Shown: piece after piece, positions 16,531 through 24,848 of the stretch
Layout of the letters: each line of letters starts with the position of its first letter
Position numbering within the stretch: the first letter of the stretch is position 1
Assembly: GCA_963668655.2 (NCBI GenBank)
Contig: CAXXPQ010000001.1
Span: forward strand, 620,001-684,000
DNA from: G963668655 sp963668655
Lineage (GTDB): Bacteria; Myxococcota_A; SURF-8
Reading direction: 5' to 3'
DNA: 64,000 nt
Notes under the pieces: model-generated
What the model saw: the letters and a program-made list of their open reading frames with translations, nothing else
Told to the model about the DNA's origin: nothing
The model's database searches: none
Program-made: the position numbers and the translations under genes

Positions 16531-18766
16531 TAATGATTTGCTTCTTGGCTTGCGTTATCAGCTTTTGCAAACGAGAATCCTTATTCTTTCCTGTGCAGTC
16601 CTTTCCCGCCTTATCCAATTGGACACACTCCCAGATTTCTTTCCATGTTGCATTAAAACGAATGCGCAGTTTCTGTACGCCACCTCTATCGAAAGCTTCT
16701 GCACTCGCCAAATCACACTTTATCATTAGCTTTATCAAATCAGGAAAAGTCGATTCGAATCTTCTCGTCACCCAGCGCATTCTTTGTTCGTCGGGGGCGA
16801 GGTAGTTCTGATTCAGAATCAGCGTCGCGCCCGAATCCGGCAACCGGCGACAGCACTCTAAGATTAATTCTTCGAAAATATTTCCGGGTGGAATTTCATA
16901 AGGTGGTTGTAAGGTAGAAGGTATCTGGTTCCAGGGCTCCTTTTCCTTTAAATCTCCCTTCCAACCAACTTGCACGTTGCTTTGCTTTCCAGGCTGTTCC
17001 TGTTGAATATGCATGCGCATCTCACGTTGTCTGTTGATGACATTTTCTGCTTCGAGCCAGATTTTCCCGTCGAGGTGTAAATCTTTAACGTCAAAATCAA
17101 ATTTTTTCCCGATAATACAGCATCGCCCTTTCATGTTGAATGCTGAAGCAGAACTCACACCTTTGAAAACTACGGTTTGGTCGGTATCCACATCGCAGTT
17201 TTCAACGCTTCCCAAAAAAGTGAGGGAACCGGGTGATACATTAAAAACATACTCCTCTCTTTTCTCAGAATCTCTTAAAACCACTCGAATGGGACTAGTT
17301 TCCTCTTCATTAATTGATGATGATGATCTGATTATACATTCATGCTCAGAAATGCTAGGGTCACTCCAGAAAGATCGAAGAATATAACCGACATGTTCGC
17401 CATGAATGCTTTTTAGGGGTGTTGATTTCGACTCCTCACAATATTGCCTGATTGATCTCCACAAAAAAGGGCGTCTGGAATACTCGATCAGCATATCATG
17501 TTGGATTTCTTCATTCTGATTGGCAACGGCATAAGCCATGACAATAGAACCAAGGACATCATTTGCAAATTCGTTGCCTCGGATAAATGGATGTTCGTTG
17601 ATAAGTTGCTTGCTCCGATCCATATACAGAATGTGATCGGCTATCGACATAGACACTCGCCTCGAAGCTTTTAGAGCCTTTCCGTTTACCTTGCGTAGAA
17701 GAAATTCAAACTGTTCGACTTTATCATAGGTCTCTCTGGGTATTCTATCTATGTCCAAGGCATTAGTCAGTTTACCTCTTTCCCGATTTTGGATACTTTC
17801 TATCACTTGCTCGATGACATCCCAGGCTTCCGATTTATCCATTTTCAAACGTTCTAGCAAATGCATGATGTTTGTGGTTTCCTTGCCTTCGACTTCTCCT
17901 TCAGTTTCGAAGCCTCCTATCAATTTGCCCACCGCTTCAAGCACGGGAGCGTATCCAGCAAAAGCCCGGCCGGCCGGATTATCCCACAGTTTGCCTTTCT
18001 CAATACTCAAGGCTCTTTCAATTGCGTCGAAATATGCGGTGATGGCGTCCTTCTCAGGAACAGTTAGATCTGCCCAAAGCCTTTTTTTCTTGTTTCGTGT
18101 TGCTATTTCATTTTTTTCTCGTAGTGCATTCTTGTTCACTAGTTCCTGGGCTTGCTCTTTTTCGAAGAAGGCGACCCTGATTCGAACTACGGTAACGTCA
18201 GTGTTGTATTTTTTATTTACCAGCAACCCTACTGGTGTCTCGTCAGCAGCCTCACTTCTGCCAAGCATAATGAGCTTGAGCCTTAGTTTACGATTCGGAT
18301 CTTGCACGATGATTCTGGCCGAAGTTTCCAAAAAGTCTACGAAAGATTTTTCAGTAGAAACCAATCTGCCTTCATCAAGAGCGTCGACTATAATAGGAAG
18401 ACGGCCTTTATGAAAAGCTAAGATAGGATCCTCGGGACCTTTGCAATTTAGCAGGTGCCCTCTCAATACCTCAGCAGAAACGCCGACTTCAGCTAGATCG
18501 AGAATGGGAATATTCTTTTCTGCCGATATATATTTAGCCATAATTGATTTCCCAACCGCCGCTGGGGCATCAAGAATAACGACTTCGACGTTGTTTTGGA
18601 AATCCCATTTATCTTTGGAATTATTGGTATTAGGGTCTAGAAAATAGGCATTCTCCAAAGGAGGAGGGACGTAGATCTCGGGCTTTTCGGCAATAAAAAG
18701 TTTAGTGCCATCTTCGAGAATGAAATCGGTCTTCGGTATAATTTTCAACAATTCTTCAAATAACAT
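16511..18766 (-). CDS. Large STAND-like P-loop NTPase, candidate defence protein
   Basis: 751 residues, with GAGGGG just before the start. The P-loop is Ala-Pro-Ala-Ala-Val-Gly-Lys73-Ser74 and Walker B is Leu-Pro-Ile-Ile-Val-Asp128-Ala-Leu-Asp-Glu-Gly, the style of NACHT/STAND signalling ATPases. The C-terminal half has no repeat or effector domain I can name. The IS630 end supplies the last residues; without the insertion the protein would read Gln-Ile-Ile-Asn-Asn-Lys-stop, so it is effectively full length. It stands alone, AT-rich, in the cargo zone between two transfer-like modules. An antiphage role is plausible from architecture and place, not shown. Confidence 0.75.
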   Translation of the reverse strand: MLFEELLKIIPKTDFILEDGTKLFIAEKPEIYVPPPLENAYFLDPNTNNSKDKWDFQNNVEVVILDAPAAVGKSIMAKYISAEKNIPILDLAEVGVSAEVLRGHLLNCKGPEDPILAFHKGRLPIIVDALDEGRLVSTEKSFVDFLETSARIIVQDPNRKLRLKLIMLGRSEAADETPVGLLVNKKYNTDVTVVRIRVAFFEKEQAQELVNKNALREKNEIATRNKKKRLWADLTVPEKDAITAYFDAIERALSIEKGKLWDNPAGRAFAGYAPVLEAVGKLIGGFETEGEVEGKETTNIMHLLERLKMDKSEAWDVIEQVIESIQNRERGKLTNALDIDRIPRETYDKVEQFEFLLRKVNGKALKASRRVSMSIADHILYMDRSKQLINEHPFIRGNEFANDVLGSIVMAYAVANQNEEIQHDMLIEYSRRPFLWRSIRQYCEESKSTPLKSIHGEHVGYILRSFWSDPSISEHECIIRSSSSINEEETSPIRVVLRDSEKREEYVFNVSPGSLTFLGSVENCDVDTDQTVVFKGVSSASAFNMKGRCCIIGKKFDFDVKDLHLDGKIWLEAENVINRQREMRMHIQQEQPGKQSNVQVGWKGDLKEKEPWNQIPSTLQPPYEIPPGNIFEELILECCRRLPDSGATLILNQNYLAPDEQRMRWVTRRFESTFPDLIKLMIKCDLASAEAFDRGGVQKLRIRFNATWKEIWECVQLDKAGKDCTGKNKDSRLQKLITQAKKQIINPAAIK

Positions 18767-19109
18767 GGCATACCCCTCGTTCAGTTAAAGCTGAATGCAG
18801 TTTTCTCATTTATTCTGACAGAATTCCCCTCGTATAGAATCGAACTACTCCTGTATTTAGTAATGCTCTCATACTCATGATTGCTTGTCAAAAGGTTTCG
18901 TTTATTTATCTTACATACTAATCTTCCCTTATACCGGACCTATCGGGATATGCAATCAGGGATGAGACGTTTTCGAGAATCTCTCTTAGAGACTCCTTGA
19001 GTTGAAGGAAAAACGATTTCCCTCTCCCCCTTACAGTTTAACTTTTCTATATTAAACTACCTCCCAGCCCTTTCATTCAATTCATTCCCCAAAGCAAAGG
19101 AGGTATCTT
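18767..19109. promoter_or_regulatory. Divergent intergenic region with an operator-like repeat
   Basis: This 343-bp stretch separates the NTPase from the DUF932 gene. AGTTTAA (19035-19041) and TTAAACT (19052-19058) form an inverted repeat that encloses a TATATT, a possible -10 element, and may be an operator for the module starting at 19110. A smaller TCTCT / AGAGA hairpin lies near 18980. No other gene is seen. Confidence 0.4.
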
Positions 19110-20156
19110 ATGTCCGCGCAATCTCTGCGTATTCTGGAAAACGCCCCGCGTTTTCCAGATATCTACGAACGCACGACACTCGAACAGCAACTTTGGAATC
19201 TGGATACGGTTCTGCCCGTGTCCGTCCTTTCCGCCAACCCGGACGGCACTTTGCACGTCCCCGACATCGGCGACCTGGTTCTTACCCCCTGGTCCAAGCG
19301 CCAACTGGCATTGACTCTCGGTATCCGCTGGGAAAAGTGGTTTCAGGAAGTAACGGGCGAAGAGGCGGCCGAGGAAATCAATCGGCGTCTTTCACGCACC
19401 GATGCCCAATGGAAACTGCGTACCCGAAAACCCCGACCGGAAGAACCCTGTCATGTGGATGGAATCTTGGGAGCGTTGGTTTCACCGACCTACACACCCA
19501 TTGCCGACTCACGAGTGTTGACCGCCCTGGCAAGCGCCGTAGGTGCAAGCTGGCTCACTCGGGTACGGGTTTGGAAGTACGACATCACCGACCGTTCCCT
19601 GCACCTGAGCATCCTGTCCCGCCAACCCCGCATCATCGGCTCCGGCGACACGGCGGAAACCTACTACTGCGGCTTTCACATCCGCAACAGTTCGGTCGGC
19701 TTCACCGCTTTGTCCATCTCCGTGTATTTCCTTCGTCTTGCCTGCACCAACGGTATGCTCGTTGCCCAAGGAACATTCCGTTTGCTCTACCGCACCCACC
19801 GCAAGATAGACGACGACAGCTTGAACACATTGATGAGAAACGCCTTCTCTCGTATCTCGCTCATCTGGCAACAAGGATTGGCGTTTCTCGATGCCTCACG
19901 CACACAAAGCATTGTCAATCCGGAAACCATCATCAAAAGTGTACTGCGTCAGGTACCGGGCATGGGAAGCTATCACAAGGACGTGCTTTCCGAACTCAAA
20001 CGGCAAAGCCTGACCCCCACAACCTGGGATCTGATTCAAGCCATAACCCACGTGGCACGGAAAACCAAACCCGACCACCGCTTTGAACTGGAACGTCTGG
20101 CCGGAAACCTGCTGACCTACGATACGCCCCCTTACACCGACACTATTTCGCGCTAA
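19110..20156 (+). CDS. DUF932 family protein
   Basis: 348 residues, preceded by AAAGGAGG. The C-terminal half carries the family's hallmark order: Tyr-Tyr-Cys-Gly-Phe-x-Ile-x-Asn-Ser-x-Val-Gly, then Ser-Val-Tyr-Phe-Leu-Arg-Leu-x-Cys-Thr-Asn-Gly-Met. DUF932 (phage/plasmid-like) proteins are common in integrative elements and phages; their function is not settled. It leads a rightward run with the next two genes. Confidence 0.8.
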   Translation: MSAQSLRILENAPRFPDIYERTTLEQQLWNLDTVLPVSVLSANPDGTLHVPDIGDLVLTPWSKRQLALTLGIRWEKWFQEVTGEEAAEEINRRLSRTDAQWKLRTRKPRPEEPCHVDGILGALVSPTYTPIADSRVLTALASAVGASWLTRVRVWKYDITDRSLHLSILSRQPRIIGSGDTAETYYCGFHIRNSSVGFTALSISVYFLRLACTNGMLVAQGTFRLLYRTHRKIDDDSLNTLMRNAFSRISLIWQQGLAFLDASRTQSIVNPETIIKSVLRQVPGMGSYHKDVLSELKRQSLTPTTWDLIQAITHVARKTKPDHRFELERLAGNLLTYDTPPYTDTISR

Positions 20157-20206
20157 GCTCCCCCTACCGCCCTTTTTCTAAAATCACACAAAACATGGAG
20201 GGAAAT

Positions 20207-20599
20207 ATGAAGGCGTTAAGCCCAAGTGCGTCCAAGGTGTTCTTTCGCCTGACAGAAGGTCTGGAAAATCCCTGCAACGGGGAAAATTCCTCCCGAATCA
20301 TCGACAACACGCCGGGCTTCATGCCCGTGCATGTCGAGCGTATCGAGGAGTGGGACTATTATTCCATCGCTCACTACGGCAAGCAAAACGGCGACCTGAT
20401 GCGTGACCCGGAAATGGTCTTTCACGTGGACCACGGAAACGCCTATCCCATCTATTGGCGCAACGATTATGTCGGCATCGAACAATTCTCGGCCGTCCTC
20501 AAAAACGACCTTTGGGAAGTCAAACCCAAACAGCAAGCCGACCATGCCAAGTTTGCCGATTCCTGGATGCAAAACATCAAGGAACAGCAAAACATCTAA
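20207..20599 (+). CDS. DUF6908-like small protein
   Basis: 130 residues. The ATG at 20207 is chosen because GGAGGG ends 4 bp before it; an in-frame ATG at 20195 lies inside that site's upstream flank. The Phe-Met-Pro-Val-His-Val-Glu segment, followed by Ser-Ile-Ala-His-Tyr-x-x-Gln-Asn-Gly-Asp-Leu-Met-x-Asp-Pro, is the pattern I associate with DUF6908 proteins of mobile elements. Function unknown; probably co-transcribed with the DUF932 gene. Confidence 0.65.
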   Translation: MKALSPSASKVFFRLTEGLENPCNGENSSRIIDNTPGFMPVHVERIEEWDYYSIAHYGKQNGDLMRDPEMVFHVDHGNAYPIYWRNDYVGIEQFSAVLKNDLWEVKPKQQADHAKFADSWMQNIKEQQNI

Positions 20600-20629
20600 C
20601 CCGAAATCCACAGGAAAAAGGAGAAGACA

Positions 20630-21376
20630 ATGAAACCGAAGAAAGAAGCCGACGTGCGCCCGGAAATGGCAAGTTATCCCATTCTCACGATGGGAGCCAA
20701 GACGTTTCTCTCCGTGGTGGAGGACAACCTCCAAGGAGAAATCCTCTCGGCCAATGACTTAGAAAGAATCCGCATTCCGACCGGCGGCGGACTCAACTGG
20801 ACCATACCGACATTGGACGGCGGGAAAAGCGTTCCTTCGTTTGAAGGAATCATTCTGTACCAGCAGACAAGTCGGGCGTACTGGGAAAAAGGCATTGCGA
20901 GTGGCAGCACACCGCCCAACTGCGCCAGCACGGACGGAAGAGTCGGTATCGGTGAACCCGGCGGCGATTGCATCGTCTGCCCGCACGCACAGTACGGTTC
21001 CAATCCCAAAAGCCAAAGCGGACGGCAAGCCTGTAGACAGGCGAAGAACCTCTTCGTTCTTTTACCGGAAAGCTATCTGCCCCTGGTGCTGGTCCTGCCG
21101 CCGTCAAGCCTGAAGCCCTTCAAGCAATTTATGCTGCAACTCTCGGCGGCCAATGTGCCGATTCAGGAAGTGGTGGTGCGTTTCGGTTTGGAGAAGTCTT
21201 CCAACCGCTCAAACATCGCCTTTTCACTCGCGACCTTTGCGGTCAATGAACGTCTGACAACGGACGAGACGGCAACCATCAGCGCCTATGCCTCCGTGCT
21301 CAAAGAGCAAGGCACCTTCGACCTGCAAAGCTTCCTCGCCTCGGATTTCAACGGGAATGGCAACGGGAAGGGGTGA
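20630..21376 (+). CDS. Cys4-motif protein of mobile element, unknown
   Basis: 248 residues, preceded by AAAAGGAGAAGACA. Four Cys in the middle (about 99-135: one in Pro-Asn-Cys, two in Cys-Ile-Val-Cys-Pro-His, one in Ala-Cys-Arg) suggest a zinc knuckle. The preceding segment is Gly/Pro-rich and beta-like; the following one is hydrophobic with Pro repeats. A nucleic-acid-binding role is possible. The tail is a Gly-Asn repeat. A strong terminator follows, so this ends the three-gene run. Confidence 0.65.
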   Translation: MKPKKEADVRPEMASYPILTMGAKTFLSVVEDNLQGEILSANDLERIRIPTGGGLNWTIPTLDGGKSVPSFEGIILYQQTSRAYWEKGIASGSTPPNCASTDGRVGIGEPGGDCIVCPHAQYGSNPKSQSGRQACRQAKNLFVLLPESYLPLVLVLPPSSLKPFKQFMLQLSAANVPIQEVVVRFGLEKSSNRSNIAFSLATFAVNERLTTDETATISAYASVLKEQGTFDLQSFLASDFNGNGNGKG

Positions 21377-21401
21377 AACGATTCGTCCTTTTTTCAACTC
21401 A

Positions 21402-21430
21402 AGGAGCCTCGAAAGGGGTTCCTGTTTTTT
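21402..21430 (+). terminator. Intrinsic terminator after the DUF932 operon
   Basis: A 9-bp stem AGGAGCCTC / GGGGTTCCT (with G-U pairs) around a GAAA loop is followed by six T. Confidence 0.8.
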
Positions 21431-21526
21431 ATTCTCAAACCATTTTCCAATTGATTTCAGCCGCCTAAGTAGTAAAATGTTTGTATAGACGGCATGGTTA
21501 AGTCGTCAGAAAGGAGGTTTTGCAAA

Positions 21527-21613
21527 ATGGAAACTAAGAAATCAGTTGACGCCATCTCAGTGGCGTCAGAAAGGAGGCTGCTAACTCAATGCGATTCTGA
21601 AAATATTAGTTAA
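21527..21613 (+). CDS. Small ORF of 28 codons with strong ribosome site
   Basis: AGAAAGGAGG precedes the ATG. The peptide is Lys/Ser-rich and polar. Inside it, the codons for Ala-Ser-Glu-Arg-Arg recreate the same AGAAAGGAGG, which serves as a possible site for a three-codon ORF behind it. It could be a leader peptide or a real small protein. Confidence 0.35.
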   Translation: METKKSVDAISVASERRLLTQCDSENIS

Positions 21614-21630
21614 TTCAAAAAAGGAGATCA

Positions 21631-21705
21631 ATGCAATTTATTTTTATTGGTGTTCTCAAAGGAGCATCAGAAAGGAGAATGTATAACATCACCATGAAAA
21701 AATGA
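21631..21705 (+). CDS. Small ORF of 24 codons with ribosome site
   Basis: AAAAAAGGAGATCA precedes the ATG. The peptide starts with a short hydrophobic run and again encodes Ala-Ser-Glu-Arg-Arg through AGAAAGGAGA, followed at once by an in-frame ATG. The recurrence of this motif within 170 bp is the only support beyond the ribosome site. Confidence 0.3.
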   Translation: MQFIFIGVLKGASERRMYNITMKK

Positions 21706-21927
21706 AAAAGCATGAGCGCATTCAGAACACCTGAATATGGGGAGCTCCTGCTTTTTAAAGGATCTGAAACAAATCCCCACATTTTCAAACGGCTTATTTG
21801 CGAAAATGTTCTTTCGAAACTTTAATTCAGGGTAGGAAGTGTTTGAGAGCCACAAGCAACACTACCCTCTGGTCAACCCTGCTCAAACCAGTAACAGCTC
21901 TCAATCTACAACTTGAGCGGGATAAAT

Positions 21928-21946
21928 TTCCTAACTTAGTTAGGAA
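21928..21946. promoter_or_regulatory. Operator-like inverted repeat
   Basis: TTCCTAAC-TTA-GTTAGGAA, perfect 8-bp arms, lies 7 bp before the AGGAGG of the next small gene. It may be an operator or an RNA hairpin that controls its translation. Confidence 0.5.
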
Positions 21947-21963
21947 GAATATAGGAGGTAATC

Positions 21964-22071
21964 ATGACAAACGCTCTTGTGATTGCTTCTGAATCTGGCG
22001 ATATCCTGTACGCCTTAAGAGCTTCTCGCGCAATCTCACGCGGAGATCCTTGCAGGGTGATCGGGAAATAA
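21964..22071 (+). CDS. 35-aa leader ORF upstream of an HTH gene
   Basis: ATAGGAGGTAATC precedes the ATG, the best ribosome site in the area. The peptide has no known family. Its last 22 bases overlap the beginning of the next open frame, so it could couple translation of the HTH gene or be joined to it by a frameshift. Confidence 0.45.
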   Translation: MTNALVIASESGDILYALRASRAISRGDPCRVIGK

Positions 22072-22475
22072 GCCAAGTTTGGAAAACCAAGTGTAAGACA
22101 ACAATCCAAAGGCTTTGCATATGGCGAATAATTCATTATCCTTTGTTACCAGACAAAGTTCACGCAGAGGATCTGGGCATCACGATGAATACTTATTCCG
22201 GCCGTGTGCGCAGTCTGTTTAAGAAATTTAAGGTTAATATGAAAGATGATATCCACCGACAATTTATGTACTTTGTGCTGCCAATGGAATGTCCAGCTTT
22301 GGCAGAAAAAGATATAAACGCCTGTAGTCGTGTGGATGAGTGTGTTCGGTTGAGAAAGGAAGGTACAGATAACCTTAGGTGTTTTGGAGGACCAATTTGT
22401 TATTATAGAGCCAAACTAGAAATCCATAAATCTAGCTTTAAGCTGGCAACACCCGAATTTGATATTGGCCTCTAA
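22050..22475 (+). CDS. LuxR-type HTH-like protein with Cys-rich tail
   Basis: 141 residues if started at TTG 22050, which has GGAG 5 bp upstream; no ATG lies before the helix-turn-helix. Residues about 22-62 have the arrangement helix, Asp-Leu-Gly-Ile-x-x-x-Thr-Tyr-x-x-Arg-Val-x-x-Leu-Phe of GerE/LuxR-type DNA-binding domains. The tail has five Cys. The same helix-turn-helix layout recurs in the gene at 23255. Confidence 0.5.
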   Translation: MQGDREISQVWKTKCKTTIQRLCIWRIIHYPLLPDKVHAEDLGITMNTYSGRVRSLFKKFKVNMKDDIHRQFMYFVLPMECPALAEKDINACSRVDECVRLRKEGTDNLRCFGGPICYYRAKLEIHKSSFKLATPEFDIGL

Positions 22476-22650
22476 CACGATAATTGATGCATTAAGCTAT
22501 TTTTCTTAGTAGAAGAGGATTTTCAAGCTAAATGTATCAAATTCTCCGAGTGTTCTTTCAATACAACGTTGACTCGATTCATTGACTATTCTGATCATAT
22601 CCTAGGAAAACATAGAATAGTCAAGGTTACTTCATTCAGTGTTTCTTTTT

Positions 22651-22682
22651 CGGCTACCATGCAAAACTGGTAGCCGTTTTTT
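22651..22682 (+). terminator. Intrinsic terminator
   Basis: CGGCTACC (22651-22658) and GGTAGCCG (22669-22676) form a perfect 8-bp stem followed by six T. It ends the transcript of the HTH gene, about 180 bp downstream of its stop. Between here and 22845 no gene is seen. Confidence 0.85.
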
Positions 22683-22844
22683 ATTAATAGATTTCTTTCA
22701 TCAATTACAAGATTCAATTCAAACTCCTGCCACGCAGACATATACATAGCCTATGTATACATAAATATGTAGAAAGCCAAAAGCCAAGATTACGTATACC
22801 ATCAATCGTATGGATAGCTGGGATACCCAATAGGAATCTCAGTT

Positions 22845-23144
22845 AAAAAAAACTCCGCAAGGATGCGGAGTCGGGAAAGCGCTTTTCCATTGGGCCGTAG
22901 GTCTTGGATGCCTGTAGCGCTCTACCTTCCCAAAGAAGGAAGGGAAGGTGGGGCGTGGATGTCCGAAACGTCCCGCTGTAGCAGCAGCGGACACAAACGG
23001 TTTTTGACTTGAAAGGAAACACAACTTGCTAACGTTGGAACACCCACACCCCCCGCGAACGGATAATGATGATACCCGTGCAAGGGTGGTGTGTCTTATC
23101 TTCAAACGGCTTCGCATCAGCTTCTCCAAGTCAAATTTCATGAC
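22845..23144 (-). ncRNA. Probable structured RNA of about 300 nt
   Basis: A near-perfect promoter at 23151-23179 fires leftward, and an intrinsic terminator (ACTCCGCA / TGCGGAGT with AGGA loop, 22852-22871) with an eight-U tract closes the unit about 300 nt later. The interval is much richer in GC than its flanks and has several strong stems, for example ACCTTCCC / GGGAAGGT (22924-22949), CCGCTG / CAGCGG (22973-22990) and ACCC / GGGT (23074-23087). A frame begins at 23141, only about 4 nt after the expected start, but it reads through the terminator hairpin and has no ribosome site, so an RNA product is favoured. No known RNA family was recognised. Confidence 0.6.
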
Positions 23145-23150
23145 ATATAT

Positions 23151-23179
23151 AGTATACACAATGGCCGTATTCGTGTCAA
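23151..23179 (-). promoter_or_regulatory. Near-consensus sigma70 promoter for the RNA
   Basis: On the minus strand TTGACA (23174-23179) and TATACT (23151-23156) are separated by exactly 17 bp: full -35 match and five of six at -10. It is one of the best promoters in the window. Confidence 0.85.
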
Positions 23180-23254
23180 GAGTTTCGCGGGCTTACAAGA
23201 CCTTTCAAGGCGTTGAAGGTTCATTAACCCATTAGCGTTTGAAAGGATAACGAA

Positions 23255-23542
23255 ATGGAGAACGTAAAACAATACGAAAACGAAGCCAAGATATGGAATA
23301 CCAAGTTTTCACCTAGGAAAAGGCAAATTCTATGGCTGGTCGTCAAAAACCACCGCTGGACGAGGAAACATGTAGCCGAAAAACTCGGCATTGCCTTGTC
23401 CACAGTCGGCACCTACATGACAAGCATCCTCGAAATAACCGGCTGCGACGATAAGTTTCATCTTTATGTCGAATGGTCAGAGTTCTTAAAGGACATCCCT
23501 TTCCCACCCGCCAATGAAAGGAGTAAAAAGAAGAAACAGTAA
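23255..23542 (+). CDS. LuxR/GerE-type HTH protein
   Basis: 95 residues, AAAGGATAACGAA before the start. Residues about 17-57 (Ser-Pro-Arg-Lys-Arg-Gln-Ile-Leu-Trp-Leu-Val, then Val-Ala-Glu-Lys-Leu-Gly-Ile-Ala-x-Ser-Thr-Val-Gly-Thr-Tyr) are a clear GerE-type DNA-binding domain without a receiver. It diverges from the RNA promoter 75 bp away and is the natural candidate to control it. The tail is Lys-rich. Confidence 0.75.
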   Translation: MENVKQYENEAKIWNTKFSPRKRQILWLVVKNHRWTRKHVAEKLGIALSTVGTYMTSILEITGCDDKFHLYVEWSEFLKDIPFPPANERSKKKKQ

Positions 23543-23562
23543 ATATCCCCCTTTAACCACAA

Positions 23563-23590
23563 GGCCGACCCTGCGGGGTCGGTCTTTTCT
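23563..23590 (+). terminator. Intrinsic terminator after HTH gene
   Basis: GGCCGACCC / GGGTCGGTC, a 9-bp stem with one G-U pair, followed by TTTTCTTTT. Confidence 0.85.
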
Positions 23591-23783
23591 TTTCCATTCC
23601 TTCCACCACCTTCGCCTAGTTGCACCCAACGAGTCTCATGCCTGTAAGCCGAGCCATGTAGAGCATGGTGTTGATTTTCAAAGGCTTCCGAATATCAGAC
23701 AATGCCCTTGTCGGAACGAGACGGAATCCAAAGGCCAGAAACACGGAAACCGGCTCGTTTAACCACTCAGAAAGGAGAAGAAA

Positions 23784-24848
23784 ATGAAAAAAAAGAAACC
23801 ACGAAACATCGACCTTAACCAAAGTGAAGAGCAAAACGAGGCGACAGACACTTCCGCATATGTCCACACTGTCAGTGAATCCGGCCATGCCATGAAAATC
23901 TACATCGACATGTATGCCAGAGGCCGACGGCGAGCCCTTGAGTCGGGCGACATTGAACCCAATCCCAATGACCTGGAATCCCTCACGGAACAAGCCGCCG
24001 CCGCCGCCCGTGAAGTGGCCCAGGAAACCTACGATCCGAAAGCCAATCCACAAGACAAAATCAGGGAAAGCGAGTACCAGAAAAACCTTAACGACCGGAA
24101 GGAAGCCGAACAAGGCGAAAAGCACGCCGCCGGAAGAGTGCGGGAAAAAGAAAGCGTCCTGGCGAAGATCAAAGGAATCATGCAAAAACCCACGCCCCCG
24201 GCATTCATAACTGTCGGAGGCATCAGCATGATCGCATTGTCCTTAATGACCACCAACCACGATATTTTCTTTTACTCCTTTGAAGACGACATCCTGTCGT
24301 GGGGGTTGTCCTTGGCCTGCGGCTTATTCGTCGGTCTGTTCGTATCCTGGAGCATACTGGAGGCCATTGAAACCAGCGGTGAGAAGTCCATCCTCAATTG
24401 GGGCGGGTTCGTGGGCGGCATTGTCCTGGTTATCGGCTTTGCCGTTTTGCGTCTCTCCGAAGCCGACACCAACGCCCAGCTTATCCTCTGCTTGGCCCTC
24501 ACGCTTATTGAGGTCGGAGCCATCATTCTTCTGGAATTCGTCGCCCGTGGCTTGAGGGAGGAAACCAAAGTCTGGGCCAGCCACAAGCAGATGATCGACA
24601 CCGCCGATGCCGAACTGCAAGCCGCTCTTCAAGACCTGAAGCGCTGGCAAAACATTATCTCCCAAATCGACGGCAAGCTAAAAGCCCATCTCGCCTATGT
24701 CGAGAGCAAAGTCAGCCGCCACTTGAATGTGGACCGCCTTGAAGCCAATGCCGTCAAGAGCATCAAAGACGGCTACTACGACGGCATTGCCGTTAATCGC
24801 GGCAAGATATTCGGCAACTCAAACAACACGGAGGACGACGATGAATAA
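23784..24848 (+). CDS. Four-helix membrane protein of module 2
   Basis: 354 residues, AGAAAGGAGAAGAAA before the start. The N-terminal 130 residues are soluble and highly charged, probably helical or coiled coil. Four membrane helices follow (about 139-155, 170-188, 203-221, 230-250), then a 100-residue helical tail. No family recognised. It opens a tight cassette: the next gene overlaps it by 8 bp and three more follow within 10 bp of each other. It may be the membrane anchor of a complex with the vWA protein and the ATPase. Confidence 0.75.
   Translation: MKKKKPRNIDLNQSEEQNEATDTSAYVHTVSESGHAMKIYIDMYARGRRRALESGDIEPNPNDLESLTEQAAAAAREVAQETYDPKANPQDKIRESEYQKNLNDRKEAEQGEKHAAGRVREKESVLAKIKGIMQKPTPPAFITVGGISMIALSLMTTNHDIFFYSFEDDILSWGLSLACGLFVGLFVSWSILEAIETSGEKSILNWGGFVGGIVLVIGFAVLRLSEADTNAQLILCLALTLIEVGAIILLEFVARGLREETKVWASHKQMIDTADAELQAALQDLKRWQNIISQIDGKLKAHLAYVESKVSRHLNVDRLEANAVKSIKDGYYDGIAVNRGKIFGNSNNTEDDDE

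Noticed and set aside
16511..18766. NTPase gene truncated by the IS630 element
   Set aside because: Rebuilding the empty site gives a stop codon four codons after the junction, so only the last few residues changed.
22839..23159. Protein-coding gene on the minus strand over the RNA
   Set aside because: The frame has no ribosome site, an odd composition, and reads through the terminator hairpin and U-tract. A leaderless message starting near 23141 stays possible but less likely.
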